A stretch of 64,000 nucleotides of DNA from Acanthaster planci (lineage: Eukaryota > Echinodermata > Asteroidea > Valvatida > Acanthasteridae). This document shows, piece after piece, positions 35,766 through 48,364 of this stretch (its first letter is position 1; every line of letters begins with the position of its first letter). The notes under the pieces are model-generated. The model had not been told where the DNA came from and did not search any database. It saw nothing but the letters and a program-made list of their open reading frames with translations. The position numbers and the translations under genes were made by a program. The stretch spans positions 725,945 through 789,944 of the forward strand of contig NW_019091470.1 in assembly GCF_001949145.1 (NCBI RefSeq). The letters run 5' to 3'.

Positions 35766-38700
35766 CAAATGCGAATCACAAGTCCGATCACAGGAAAGAT
35801 GGTTCCTAAAGAGGACCGACCTGCGAGCTTAAGCCACATGGGCAGTTTGGTACATGGGGCAAGTTGAACTGCGAAAATGTCTTGATGTTATAATCGTGAG
35901 TCAGTGAAAACTTTGCTTTTGTTTGAATCTAAGAGGTGATTTCGCGTTAATAGCAAATGGCCACTTCACATGTTTGACTCTGAAAATGCCACAAGAAACT
36001 ATCCTATGGATACTGCTTGCAGACCACTTTGCTCGATCTGACTTTTAACGGTAACACAAGTCAAGTCAAAACTTCTCCGTCACATCAGAAGGTCATTTCC
36101 CCGACAAAAATTAAGTTGTTCGTTGTTTTGTGTTCACCCCCACCTTTTAAGCACATTCGGTTTTCGAAGGGAAAACATGCATTTCAACACTGAACACTTC
36201 AGCGAACGAGCTTTGATTACCAGTAGGTGTATTAGTTAAAAGATATTCCGTTTGCTTAGCGGCTATGAGGTCGGATCATATGGGCATACAGTTGCACACG
36301 AACATCATTGCAAAGCACATTTATTTTTTCGGACACGAAAAATCTTATAAAAACTACATAATACATGGAAATTCTGGAACTTAGTAGGAATTTGTAGATG
36401 AAGTCTTTCGCAGAAAACCGGCAACTTTGTTTCCAAACTTTTCAGCACAGTCCAACTCAATCTTTCGGCAGTAGTTCTGGGCCCAGCGGGTCGCCGCGTT
36501 GACGCGCCGCGGTCCCGGGCTTCGGGCGAACCCCCACACCACCAACCGGCGGGACGGACAACGGACGCCATGTCCATCAATGTTGTTTCTTCTCCCCTTC
36601 CCTTTCTTTTGCCCGGTGGGGCAAGGTCCCACGAGGGGCGAGGGAAGTGTGAACAGAACCCCCGTCCCTGGAGATGTAATTACGGTGGGCGAGTTCAGCG
36701 TCCCGGCTAATGCGTGGGTTTGCTTGTGGAGCGGCACAGCGAGTTGTGATAAACCATATGGCGCGAGCTACGCTCTGATGACTTCACCCCCGTGCCCGCT
36801 GCTCGCTCATTCTCCCTCAGTTACAAAAATGATCAAAACATATGCAAAGGAACACGGACACTTCTTGGTGTAACCAGTGCCCGTCAATCGCCCCACATAG
36901 CTTCTGAGCCACATCAGTCGGTTGTTTTTTTTTAAACTCCACACTGCACTGCCCTTAGATGAATGTTTTTCAGGAGAAAGCAACAAACATCGCACATAGT
37001 TGGGGCTAGACGGTTTCAGCTTTTTGAAGTCGTTTATTGGCAGCTCTGGGCTTAAAAACTGATCTGTTCAATGACTGCTTCATTTCCAGACTGAATCTGT
37101 CATCGTCAGGGTATGATCGTGGAACATTATCTCTCAGCATTGGGTTGAAATAATACAATATGTCTTTGTTGTAATCAAATTTCGGCATGAGTATATCTGA
37201 AAAGGGTCAAAGTACATTCCAAAAAGTAAAGAAAATAGTAAGATTGATGGTGATGTCACTTCTGAGGCCGTCCAACTTATAACATCAAACGCCCTCAAAA
37301 GTGTGCGGGCGCCCTCTATAAATTTTGGCAACCCCTCTGCGAGGGTGGGCCCCGGGGAGATCTCGGATGTGTTAAAATACTTCATCCCGACTGTACATCA
37401 AGGAAGCAGGAACAGTTCATAAGCCAAGAAAATAGTGTAGGTTTGTGCTGTCATCTGCATGACAACTCACCATACCACAACCGGCACCGGACAAAAATGT
37501 TGACAGCTCATTTCTAACAAGAAGTCCAAGCAAACTGCATGAGTGTTACAGTCCAACCGCTTATGGAATCTGTGAGAAAAATGCATTGAAGCTGAAATGC
37601 ACAACAGTCATCTCGATCGATGCATTTTTTTCATAGAGTAAATCCTCTCAGTGAATATATTCCTGAAAACAGATCTTTGCCCCGGCGACAGCAGGAAAAA
37701 AATTCTCAACGCGTGTTTCTGTGCTGAAACCTTGACCAACTTTACGGCGGAGCATGACAAGACACAAATCGAAAGCCCCGATTATACAAGTACACTACAG
37801 GCGGCTGGTCTGTGTTTGGACGGGAGATTTGAGCGATAAGCCAGCTCTTTTTAGGTGACCGGTCCAAGAGAGTGGCCCCGACAGGGCGGTCTGCCAGTCA
37901 GAGCAGCAAGCCCACTAGTCACTAAACTCTGTCAAAAAAGATCCCGCCCGGTAGACTAATTGCGGCGTGTGCCGAACTCAGCGGGTTGCTGGGTTATCGT
38001 GTCACATCCAATTTGGGAGCATCACCAATAACGGTGGTGAGGGGGGGGGCGATTGTCAGCCTCGAACTGCGGCTACTAAACGCGGCGTAGGCAATTCACC
38101 TGGTCAAGTTGCAACTGTCTTTGTGGGCTGACGGGGTGTTTAAGTCGCGGCTAGTAAGTATCATGAAATATGGAACTTGCTTTATAAAACTCAATCTCAA
38201 GGAAGCACTATAAGGACGACCCGGCTCAGCGTCCATAGAGGTGCCCTTCCTCTCTCTACTGCTGCTGTTTTGAGGGTTGTGCCCGTTGTGGTTCTGCCTT
38301 GGTCCTTTCAGCCAAATTCGGATCCACTGCCCAAACCCAAACCCCTCTTTTGTGGAGGGAGGTTGAAAGAGCAACACCCACCGCGTTGCCTCTTGCGGTC
38401 TTCCCTTTGTCCGGTCATTTCCCGCTTCGCTACCCCAATTGGCATTGTGCTAATTTCGGCACAATGTGGGAGGAGAGCTAAAGCCAACCTTTTCTGTCCT
38501 CCTCCGACATAATAACTGCAGAATACCTTTTTGGCTGCGCCGCCGAAAGCACCCCGAAGATCTCCCCTCTGCCAGAAGCTGAAGGGGCACAAAGGGTGAC
38601 GGGCATTAACGGGGACCCTGACCCGCTCTGAGAGAAGTTAAGCTGACAGACCGGCTTTTCAGGGCCCTTTTTGTTGGAGACCAGTTCCAAGGGAAAGACG

Positions 38701-40079
38701 CTGACCACCTCCAAGTTGCTGAGTGGAGCCGGTGAGGGGTACCCATGCTGATGAATGAGGCCGGCTAATTGAGGCATTCTTCTGTGTGACAAACGTTGGG
38801 GATACTGCTAAAATGGCGGTGTCCCTTTGGCGGCCGGACCGACAGTGGAGAGCAGTGTTCGATTGCTGTGCGAAATGTAAAAGAAAGTACTCGGCGGTGA
38901 AACCGGCCCAATCTCTTGGCCATTTTTCTCTGGACAACAGAGAGGATGTTTTTTTTGTCAGATTGTGACTGCGGTACAGGTTTTTTTCTGAAGAAAAATG
39001 AAAAACATTGGTTATTTTAGGAGAGTGATTCATACCAAAACCAATTTGTCAACTAATTTCCCAAATGCTAACTGACTCAGTCAAGGCCAGACACCACTAA
39101 CTGGAAATAAGAAAAAAAAGACGTTTTCAGAAGGCCGTTCTTTACGGGTGTGCCATTTTCTTAACCCAAAGAGCTCAGTGTAGAAACGCACTACATTTTT
39201 CCCTCCGAGACGGCAAATCCAACTTCGACAAAGTGGAAGTCCTTTGCATTCACTAAATCAACAACATTTTCTTCCGAGTTGAAAATACACCGCGAGGGGG
39301 GAAACCAAGACAGCCGAAGAAAAATCTTTCGAAATATCTCTGGGGTAGCCTGCCAGCGGAGAGACCCTTGTTTATTCACGGTGTCCAAAACCAACATCTT
39401 CGGCGTGGCAAGTGTTGACTGTCACGCCGAATTGCCGTGGCGCGGACAGCTCACCGACAACGACCCCATATTCCATGCCATCTCGGAGTTTCTAGAGTTC
39501 CTGTGCGTGCGAGGTTGTATAAACTGTCAGCCTTCACAAGGACATATATCAGTCCATAAAGGTAAATCGGTCCAGCTAGGTTGATGAAGGGACAGATGGC
39601 ACCCGGTGAGGTCTTCTTGGGCAGACGAACTTTGAGAATACCGACCTGACACATTTGCGTTTGTGCCCAACCGTGCCCGGAGGATTGTTTTCTTTCTTAC
39701 ATGCCACAGAACGGCCACAATAATTGCGCGCACAATAACGCAGACAAGTGATGAATGCGGTTTCACTCTCTAACAAACCACCCGGTTTCTTGCGTTGAGG
39801 CTGCTAAAAAAACTTCTGGCTGGACACACAGAGCTGCGCGCTTGACTATCTTCACGCGACAGGGCCTGGACCACATGTGTAGGCACAACGTTTCTAAAAA
39901 AAGGAGTATCTAGTTAAAATACAAGATTTACAATTTCAATTCTAAGCTACAAAAGTGGAAATGACTGGGTACCCAGACCCGATGCTGATGTATTCACAGC
40001 ACCTGGTGTCTTAAGAAACGCGATGAACTATAAGCCAAAGTAATCGTCACGAGCGAGTCCCATTCCTTCCGCTCCAAGA
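35766..40079. other. Non-coding DNA, no gene seen
   Basis: Segments at about 36480-36720 and 38220-38800 are GC-rich and open in more than one frame on both strands, the usual sign of low stop density and not of coding. CGCCCTC words occur near 37290 and 37308. No domain is recognised. Confidence 0.4.
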
Positions 40080-40290
40080 CTGAGCCCAGAAATTTCCCCC
40101 TTCCTCTCCGCTGGGTGGGAAAGTGCGGGCCGCCTTGCAGGTGGTTAAATAAGGTCGTTACCTCAAACGCAGGAATTTAACGGCCCCGACAGAGACACAA
40201 ATTAACTTGCAACGGTCTGCGACCGAGCGCTCGCTGCGTCTAGGCCATAAACGCGGTCTTTAATTAAGCCCCAACTACCCTCGTTTGCGT
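40080..40290. promoter_or_regulatory. CpG- and TAAT-containing block, possible regulatory element
   Basis: This short block combines CpG-rich words (GCGACCGAGCGCTCGCTGCG) with TTTAATTAA, AATTAAC and CCATAAACGC, which resemble homeodomain and Hox/Cdx-type sites. No open frame of note crosses it. The regulatory reading is inference from motif density. Confidence 0.2.
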
Positions 40291-42799
40291 ATTGTAACAC
40301 ACCAACAGGGCCAGAAAGATCATACGTAACCAGATACATTTTGTACTTTTTTCCCTCTCAAATGCTAGTTACTTCTGCAACAGCTTGGCCACTTCCCAAC
40401 CAATAAAACCTGTTCGGGGTTCAGACCACAAGTGCAGGACTTGTTAAGAAAAAAAAAGCGGGCGAATGGTAGGAGAGGAGTTAATGAGACAATACTCGAA
40501 TGGCCTCGTTAGAAGCACTTCGAGTTTATTGCCTTAATTATTACGGCGCCCCTAGGCTTGGCAATTACTTGCCAAAGCCTTGTTCCCCACACTGTTGTGC
40601 GAATGTGTGATTGGGGCAAAGTTATCGAAATCTCACACCCACCCCCGGCACTTCCCCGTCAAATGCACTTCTTTATATTGTCCAAAACTGAATGCAATTG
40701 TATGACCCACTTTGCACTTTGCGGGTTTTTTTTCTTTAACAAAATTACAAAAATGACATAAAATTTTCTCTTTCTTCCAAATTGTGCCTAAGTGCACTTA
40801 CAATGAAGCACGGGCGAAACTGAGCAACAGAGAACCTCAAGCTGTATGTTACACCATTATTCTGTATTCCTCTTAGTCTTTTTAACACACTTTGGACGAG
40901 GTTACTGTAACCTTAATTCAATTGATTCTCACAAAAGTTAACTGAGCCCCAACGATCTCACCCAGTGACGTTGTTCCTCTTCCGTCTCACATGAAGATTC
41001 AAAGTCACCATTTTACTCACAACGTACATGCACATTACACGAAAGGATTTTTTTAACGACAGTCTCTCTTTTGTAGAGCACAGACAAGAATCAACAAGAG
41101 TGGATACTCGAATGTTTGACATCAACCCAAATGAAAGAATTGATGTTTTGCTATCAACTTAAATACGTACACAAACGTTCTTTTGTAAAATACGTATTAC
41201 TGACACAAAACTACCAAACACCGCCGCGAAGAGTTAACATGCTGACAAAACTCCATTATAAGCACATAGGCCTATTCAAATATGCAGACCTGCATTCACT
41301 TTCAACTCCAACCTTGTTTTCGAATTGCCAGAACCTGCGGTTCATTTCCATCGGTTCACCAAACAACGCCGAGATTGCGAAATTCAAACGCAAAGCTTGA
41401 CGTGCGAGCCTAGTGTTTCCTGAAACTTGCAAGGAGGAGGTTTTGTCTTGTAAGATGTTTTCCATGAATAGGACGTACATATCGAGTACCAAGAAGAAAA
41501 AAAATGAAGAAAACCAGCAGCATTATGTCTGGCAGAGACAACCCGGCCTCGGAGAGGCGGGTGAATTTCACTCCTCGCTCGTGTCAGCTTGCTTTGCTCC
41601 GTCTAAATTGGATTAGCGTCTTCCGCGTTAAACGCTACACTCCGGTGGATGTTTTACAAGAGACGCGACTTCCCCCGTCTAGCTAAGTAGATGTAAAGTT
41701 AGTGTTCTATGTACATGTGCCACGACAACTGAGGTGTCGTGCAGTTCATCAGCGGCGAGGGACAACCCCTTCGCTCACACATGCATTCTTCTGCCCGCCG
41801 GCCAAGCGTGCGTGCGTGTTTTTAATGTAGATGAATCATTGACGATATCCATAATTATTACAATCTCTTTGGGGTACAATTGTTGAAGGGCAGTGGAGCT
41901 GAGTGTACACCATGTATCGGCAAAAATTTGACTCATACGACAGCATCACAGCGTGCATCACTACATAACGATGATTAGTTAAACCTTTTGAAACGCTGTG
42001 ATACTTACGAATTCAAATGACAATTGGACCAAAAGTCCGCGGATAAAGATGGCATGTGGCAGCCCCACTGAAGAGACAAGGTAAGCGTCGTGGGGAGGGG
42101 GTCGACGTCGTAACGTGTATCATCACTTTACGATAGAGACAAAATGGCTCTACACAAGGGACAAATGAACAAATAATACTCAAACCCTTCCCCTCCGAGG
42201 GAAATTTATTCCGCACCCAGTCTGCTGACATTAAACTGTCTATTTCCAGATTGGGGTACCCTGAATAGCTACGCACCAAGTCAAAGGTGAAATTTAACTG
42301 CTGCCTATACATCTAGGTAGGTTCACCACAGCGTTTTGTTTACACGAACAGACTGAACACAGAAACGTAAAGTGTGTGTGGAGTCTGAGATCACACTCTA
42401 TCTTGCGCTGTATGCGTCTACGCAGCTCTTGAGATGGAAACGGACAATGTACGTACGATAGCATCTCAAATATCTCATTTCAGACATTATCAAAGTACCT
42501 ATGTCGGGGCCAATTCAGTTCTCTTGTATAAAAAAGAAGAGAAATTGAAAAAAGTAAGGTCATCTATACAAGGATGTCGATATGTCGATATTAAAAGGTT
42601 AAACACCTTGCTACCGATTGTTAAAATTTCAGTTACATTAACTTGTTGCACTTAAACGGCACGAATACAACACGCTTTATGTTGCCCTTTACTTGAGTTA
42701 AATTGTTCACTTTCTTAACTTTAAAGAAGTGCTCCATCCAGATAAGATGAAAGTAAAGACTGTTTGAATAGTTTCACATTTTCGAGGTAACGTCAGAAC
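40291..42799. other. Non-coding DNA, no gene seen
   Basis: AT-rich DNA with short frames only. An ATGTACATGTG word lies near 41708. Confidence 0.45.
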
Positions 42800-43100
42800 A
42801 CATATCATATATCACTTGGCTAAATCTGCGTTAAGCGAACCGTCTCCTACACTAATTATTTATCCCACCGCTGCCACCAATTTACCGGCTTCTGCTAAAG
42901 AAGCGACTCTGCGCGCGGGGCAAATTCAACGGCGCGGTGTGTACGCACGCAGGACCATTAAGCAAAGAGCTTCTTCGGGGCCAATCCCCGGTTGTGGTCC
43001 CGGTCGATGCTAATGCGATTACCGCCGATCTCTCGCCCGGTCCGGCGTAATAAATACCCGTGTTAGGGGAAATTGATACACGGGGCCCAACTCCATAATT
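42800..43100. promoter_or_regulatory. CpG-rich, ATTA-containing block, possible regulatory element
   Basis: The sequence changes abruptly from AT-rich to CpG-rich. It has ACTAATTATTTAT, GCGCGCGGGGC, GGCGCGG, GGGGCCAATCCCCGG (with a CCAAT box), CTAATGCGATTA and GTAATAAATA. It lacks a long open frame and looks like an enhancer or a conserved non-coding block; there is no direct evidence. Confidence 0.2.
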
Positions 43101-44228
43101 TCATGTCATCAGCCGCTACATGCATGCATGGGGCCCTACACTCATCTTTAGGTGCAAAAAGAAGAGATGCTCGTCAGTGTTGTGCAACAGATAAGCATTG
43201 TTAAATTCAAGGCGTTTATTCTGAAGATCATTCATGTATGGCGCGCGAGAAGTCCAGCTTACAAACAATATTTGCGGGAATGAAGGTCTGATTTATATCT
43301 TGTGATCCAAACGATGGGACTTCCGCCCTTTTCCTGTTATTCATTTAAGTATAATTTCACAGTTTCACAGAAAGGAAAACGAAGAAAGGTGCTTTATTTT
43401 AACAGTAACTCTACCCTGGAGAGAATAGGCCTAATCAAATCATTCACTGAATAACTAAAGACATGTTACACATTATTGAAATAGATGTGACGATGCATTC
43501 ATGGGTTTAAGCATATCAGACTTACCTGACATTATTGATTTTAAGAATGCTTTTGCCCCATATTTGCATTTCGTTTTTCCATACCCCTTATTTATCAAGT
43601 GGAAGTTATCCCGAATTACGGTATTCATTCAAAGTCATCCTTGCGTACTTTCAGAATGCTACATATCTCTTCAGTTTGATACGTCGCGAAGGCATTTTGT
43701 GTGCATTTTTCCTTAGGGCAATCCCTTGCATAAAAACGAACATTGTATGTGGTAACAGTTTTTCTCGCCCAATACGACAATTCATTTCGAGCATGACAAG
43801 AGAGTCCAGGATCTGTTCTTTTACGTTGTCACTGTCGTATATTTGCCTACAGTGACTGGTAAACTATGGTTGACCGTCTCATGACCAAAATAATAGGCCC
43901 AATTTATCAAGGATTGAGAAATCGCACGCAAGTATCAAAATTTAAATAAACACTGTTACTCAAAATTACATGAATACGTGACAACCTGTAAAAGAAACGA
44001 GGCAAAATGTACATCTGGGGGTAAAATCTAACACCAAACTAGGGTAACATTTCCGCAAACTTTGGCCCATAGTAGGCAATTTGAGAGCAGCCTATATACC
44101 GGTGCTGTCAACTGTCACTCCGCCTGGTATTTTTCTTCAACCGTTACCTTCTCTTACCGACGTATACTCAGAAGACATAAAAAAATAGTGTATCTCCTGA
44201 CAATAAATGCTTATGTATTCAAGAGTCT
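43101..44228. other. AT-rich non-coding DNA, no gene seen
   Basis: Short open frames overlap at 43501-43855 and have hydrophobic, Phe/Ser-rich translations typical of AT-rich non-coding DNA. No feature is supported. Confidence 0.45.
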
Positions 44229-44530
44229 TTCCGGACCACAAATTACGGGCCCTTGTGAATAAACGAGATCGTTCGAATTAGAAGTAGGGCCCGTAATTAT
44301 CAATTCCGGAAGGCGATCGACCGTGGCACATCTGATGGAGGGGTGAAACGACACGTCCAACCCGCCAACCCAATTTAATCTGGTCGATTTATTCATCGGC
44401 TCCTTGACGTCATTAATCAATGGGCCAATTAACACGGATGTCGTTAATTGCCAAAACCGGTGCGGGGTCATCGATCCTGCCCCGTGATTGAATAGGATTT
44501 CCCCGTCAGTCAGGGGTCTAAGACATATGC
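44229..44530. promoter_or_regulatory. Motif-dense block with inverted repeat and CRE, possible enhancer
   Basis: A 12-base inverted repeat (AATTACGGGCCC at 44241-44252, its complement at 44287-44298) is flanked on both outer sides by TTCCGGA. Downstream lie a TGACGTCA palindrome (44405-44412, cAMP-response-element type) and, within 60 bases, ATTAATCAAT, CCAATTAAC and GTTAATTG. The minus strand is open for 120 codons here, but no domain is seen. The cluster suggests transcription-factor binding; this is inference. Confidence 0.25.
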
Positions 44531-46697
44531 CCAGCGCATGCTGATGAGATCGATCTTCCAAAAGCATCAACAAATCTTAAAGGCAACCTTGAGAGATGTT
44601 TCTACAACCCCCAACCATTTTGATTTCTTTGACATTGTAATGGTTTATTTTACATTATAATGCCAAAATAAACCAGACAGTTTTGGGGTTGCATTATTTG
44701 AATTGAAAGAGAGGGGGAAAATCCTTTCATTAGAAGGGATATGCCAATTACATGTAATGGAGGCATGTGTGTTTTGGTAAAAAGGCACATTAGTGATAAA
44801 AAAGTATGACCTTTTTGTGGCCATTTGTGGTCTTTTGGCACTTTGTTTTAACAATGAAACAGTGATATTACTTATTTGCTTATTTTTGTTTTTAGAACAC
44901 CTTCTACTGATTTTCCTGAGCAGGAGTACATGATAAGATTGCACTTCCCTGGAAAGTTATATTTCCCAAGGGTCACGTGTACGCACATAATGTAACTCCA
45001 ATTATAAAAATTTACGTCGACATAATATTTATCAGTGTTTATCGTGTAATAATGACAATGACAGCTTTGACTTACGCCCTCATGTCATAAGGGTATAACA
45101 AAGTTTCTGCCAGCAATGCAGATTATGAAGAGGCTTTGATTTTTAAATCAAAGGCATTTACATTTTTGCAAGTTTTGTAACGCGAGTTACTGATATTGAA
45201 CTTGCATTCGATGAGGCACAGAGTTACCTTGTTAATATTTTTTCACTGTTTGGTTAATGTCTTTCTAAGGTTGCTCTTTGATCAAAAAGAACCCACCTTT
45301 AATTCCAAACAAAAATACTAAAAACATCATGCAGTGCAAAGTTGAAGTCGGGTCGCCTTTAAATGCAATGCCTGTCACCCTGGAGTTGCCAATGAGCTTC
45401 CTCACATATTTTGATCCATCTTGACCTACTTTCTGCCTTTTTGAGATGACTGACTAAGACTTTATGTGAAAAAATAATAACACCTTGGACCGAATCTCAT
45501 TCAGATGGGAAGACCTTTTTTCGTGAGCACCACAGACCAAGGTTCAAGCCTGGAACGTAAAAAAAATCGTTGACAGATTTACATTTCCCCAGCCAAATTG
45601 CTATACGAGCGGCAATTTCTCGTAATCTGGTTTCTTTGTCAGCCGCGCCAAACGGGGAGCATAAAGTTTCATATTGAAGCGCATCTATCACAGTCCTAAA
45701 CCACGTGGTGAATCTATAGTCGGTCGGACGTACTGCTTAAATAGAAGCGGTGTTAAAACTCAACGCTACTTCAGATATGGGGCGTCGATTTTGACTCAGC
45801 TTGTGCGACTGCCATAATCAGTTTCAAGAGCTGGCAAAAACGTAGTGATGACACTGTTGGGTTGGTTTGACAAATTTGAAATTCTATTTCGTTCCTTTTA
45901 ATGAACGTTCAACGTTCAAGACTTGATGGAGCCATTTACGATGAACTAAAAACGACACAAAAAAAATAAAAAAAATTAAAAATTTAGAACACTTCAAGCA
46001 AATCTCGTAAAGTCTGGGCAAAGGGATCAGGACAAAAGAACTGTGAAAATGGGATATTGACCATCGTAGCCAAGGGCTGAAACAAAAGGCAAGCAAGGCT
46101 ACGGTGTGACGTCATCTGTAAAACGCTGTCCCCTTTAGCCATTATGACAGAGAAGAACAATCGCGCAATCACCACAGACTACGAAGTCGCTGTAATTGGG
46201 CCCGATTCCAGTTTCTTTCATTGGAAAAACAACTTACTGCGTGCATGGCAGAGATAATACAGCATCCGACAGATCCTGTGCCGGGTTTTCCTCTGCCCTA
46301 AGCTGATTTTCCAGGCAGCATTGGGACAAAAAAAACACTGTTTGTGTTTTCAGAGACGCGTGAAGGGGGGACTGCCAGTCGTGCGCGCCGAATTGCAGGG
46401 CGTGCAGGCGTAGTCGGCACGTTGTTTGGATTGGGCGGGGAGCGACGATATTATTGCATTTGAACCGATGTGTGTGTGGAAAAAACATGTAACGCCCTGT
46501 TGATGTTATACATAACCCTTTTATAATCAGCACAAGTGGGAGTACTCTAATTTTCTACTTAAATTTGTCACTAAAAGCAGATTAGGTAATTATAGATTGG
46601 ATGATTTAGATAGGTTTATACTAGAATGGCTCATCATGATTTTCTCTTACCATTCAATCTCTCATGCCCGCCATATTGCATGCTTTAATAGTCACCC
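44531..46697. other. Non-coding DNA, no gene seen
   Basis: AT-rich DNA with short frames. A GTGTGACGTCATC word near 46108 resembles the termini noted at 55200-55557 but has no partner. Confidence 0.4.
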
Positions 46698-46750
46698 GAG
46701 AAATAGGTTTGTGGGTACACCATGGAATCAATCTCTTTTGGGCGAGGTGT

Positions 46751-46766
46751 GGCTCTTAAAAGAACC
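46751..46766 (-). terminator. Histone-type 3' stem-loop, left arm
   Basis: On the minus strand GGTTCTTTTAAGAGCC forms a six-base stem with one T-G wobble and a TTTA loop, followed by ACACC. The downstream purine box AAAAGAG is at 46733-46739. The one difference from the right-arm stem keeps pairing through a wobble. Confidence 0.55.
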
Positions 46767-46866
46767 GGTGAGTGTTAACTCGTCGTTTCGGCCAGTGTGC
46801 TCTGGCCGTCCTCAGGAGAATGTGGAGCGCAGAGCACACTGGCCAAATGTCAAGTTAACACTCATC

Positions 46867-46882
46867 GGTTCTTTTAAGAACC
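46867..46882 (+). terminator. Histone-type 3' stem-loop, right arm
   Basis: GGTTCTTTTAAGAACC has a perfect six-base stem (GGTTCT with AGAACC) and a four-base TTTA loop, followed by ACACC. This fits the consensus bound by stem-loop binding protein in metazoan replication-dependent histone mRNAs. A purine-rich box (AAAAAGAGA, 46893-46901) starts ten bases after the stem, the expected place for the U7 snRNA-binding histone downstream element. Confidence 0.6.
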
Positions 46883-46935
46883 ACACCTCGCCAAAAAGAG
46901 ATTGATTCCATGGTGTACCCGCAAACCTATTTCTC

Positions 46936-48364
46936 CTGTCTCTTCCACCCTGCAAAGCTTCAAATCTTCAAACGTTGAGCAATAAACTCACACAGTACCA
47001 ACTATTTGGGTCTCTAAAAGCCGAATGAAAGGTCGAATTCTCCCTATGGCCCACAGCGAAGAACCCAAACTGCTACTGCCAGCATACGGCCATGTTTACC
47101 CCAATACATTTTTTGTTGTTGAAGGAAATGTCTCTGGGACGGATTATCACGTGGCGCGCACGCTTCTTTGCTCGGTCAACACGCAGTGACAACGCGGTGA
47201 AAAGCGCGCTGACAGATTTACAAGTTTTTCGCGCCAATTTCTCGCCCGCTTAAGTTGAATAACTGGCCGATCATCTGCCAAAAGGCTTTCAGCGTATTTA
47301 TGTATGCTGGAAATTCGAACGTTCACTGATGAAAATGCATGCATTGCGAAGGTGGCATTAAAGGGTTTGAACTGTACACAGTCTATGGGTTAATAATGTT
47401 GCTGACCAATCCTAAAAGCTTTCTGTTATACATGCACTTTGATCGATGGATGCCTTTCTAATATTTTTCCCGAATATGGAGGATTATTTTAAATCCTTAA
47501 TGTCGTCTGTTTCTCATCTTAATAGCCTTGGACGAAAAATCATAATTTTCTTGAGGACGAAATGCCATTAGAAATAAAGTGTAATGTACGTACACGCGTA
47601 TTTTGAAATTTTTTTTGTGCAAGGTCTATGGACTTTTGGGTCATGAGATCGGTTAAAGAGGTCAGGTGAGATAGATCGTAACGGCTCCTGTATTCAAGTC
47701 ATTGGCTGGCAACAGTTTGGAAGTATGTAAAAGGAAGGGGGCCTCTTAGTCAAACCACCATTTTTCCCCTGCCGTGATATCGTAAATTCTCAGTGGAATC
47801 TGGCGCTGATGACAGTGGGTATAAACACAAAAACACCGTGGTGATCTCCCCCTTTTTTGAGGGAAAGCGTTACCTGGGAGAACAAACAATGGCCCGTCGT
47901 AAACTACCGAGGGGCGCACAATAAGGCGCTCTCCGACAAAGACCACTGAGATTGCGCCTCATCAATCCGATCCTCCGCGCGACAATGATTATGGCTCGCC
48001 ACGTTATGCGTTGAGGGTAAGAACCTCAGGGGCTGCAGGGTTGACCGCGGTTGGGACGAGGAAGACAATACGGTGCGGTGGGGATGTGAAATTGGAGATT
48101 GGGAATAGAGGGTGGAAGAGTGACGGGAAAGAATAAAAAAGAACATGAGAATAAACCAATACTAACACACAAAAAAAAGACCTGTCGAGAGCGTACAGTA
48201 CATGATAAATACTGTCAATGTCATGAAGTCTTGAATTATCCAGGCCAAAAAAAGACTGAAGGGAATACTATTTCCACTTCGGACAGGTCAATCAAATGTA
48301 ATGTTATGTAATACAAAACTGCTGCAAACTGCTTGCTGACTACAATGACCTAAAATACAAATCT
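46936..48364. other. Non-coding DNA, no gene seen
   Basis: Short frames only. There is a GTACGTACACGCG word near 47587. No histone coding sequence is seen next to the foldback at 46698-46935. Confidence 0.45.

Larger units (their letters stand above)
46698..46935. mobile_element. Foldback element carrying histone-type 3'-end signals in both arms
   Basis: Arms of about 109 bases (46698-46806 and about 46827-46935) are inverted copies with roughly 90 percent identity by eye. Reading outward from the centre, each arm contains GTTAACACTC, a stem-loop of the histone mRNA type, ACACCTCGCC, a purine-rich AAAGAG box, and GATTGATTCCATGGTGTACCC. No coding sequence, TA flank or other target duplication is visible. 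It may be a MITE that captured a histone 3' end, or an inverted duplication of a histone gene tail. Confidence 0.7.

Noticed and set aside
45510-45560. GGTTCAAGCC as a tRNA box B
   Set aside because: No box A at the right distance and no acceptor stem.
46802-46833. Possible histone H3 C-terminus (CTGGCC...AGGAGAAT...GGAGCGC) between the two histone-type stem-loops
   Set aside because: The match needs an insertion and a deletion within about 25 bases and lies in the loop, outside the sequence shared by the two arms; it is best treated as chance.
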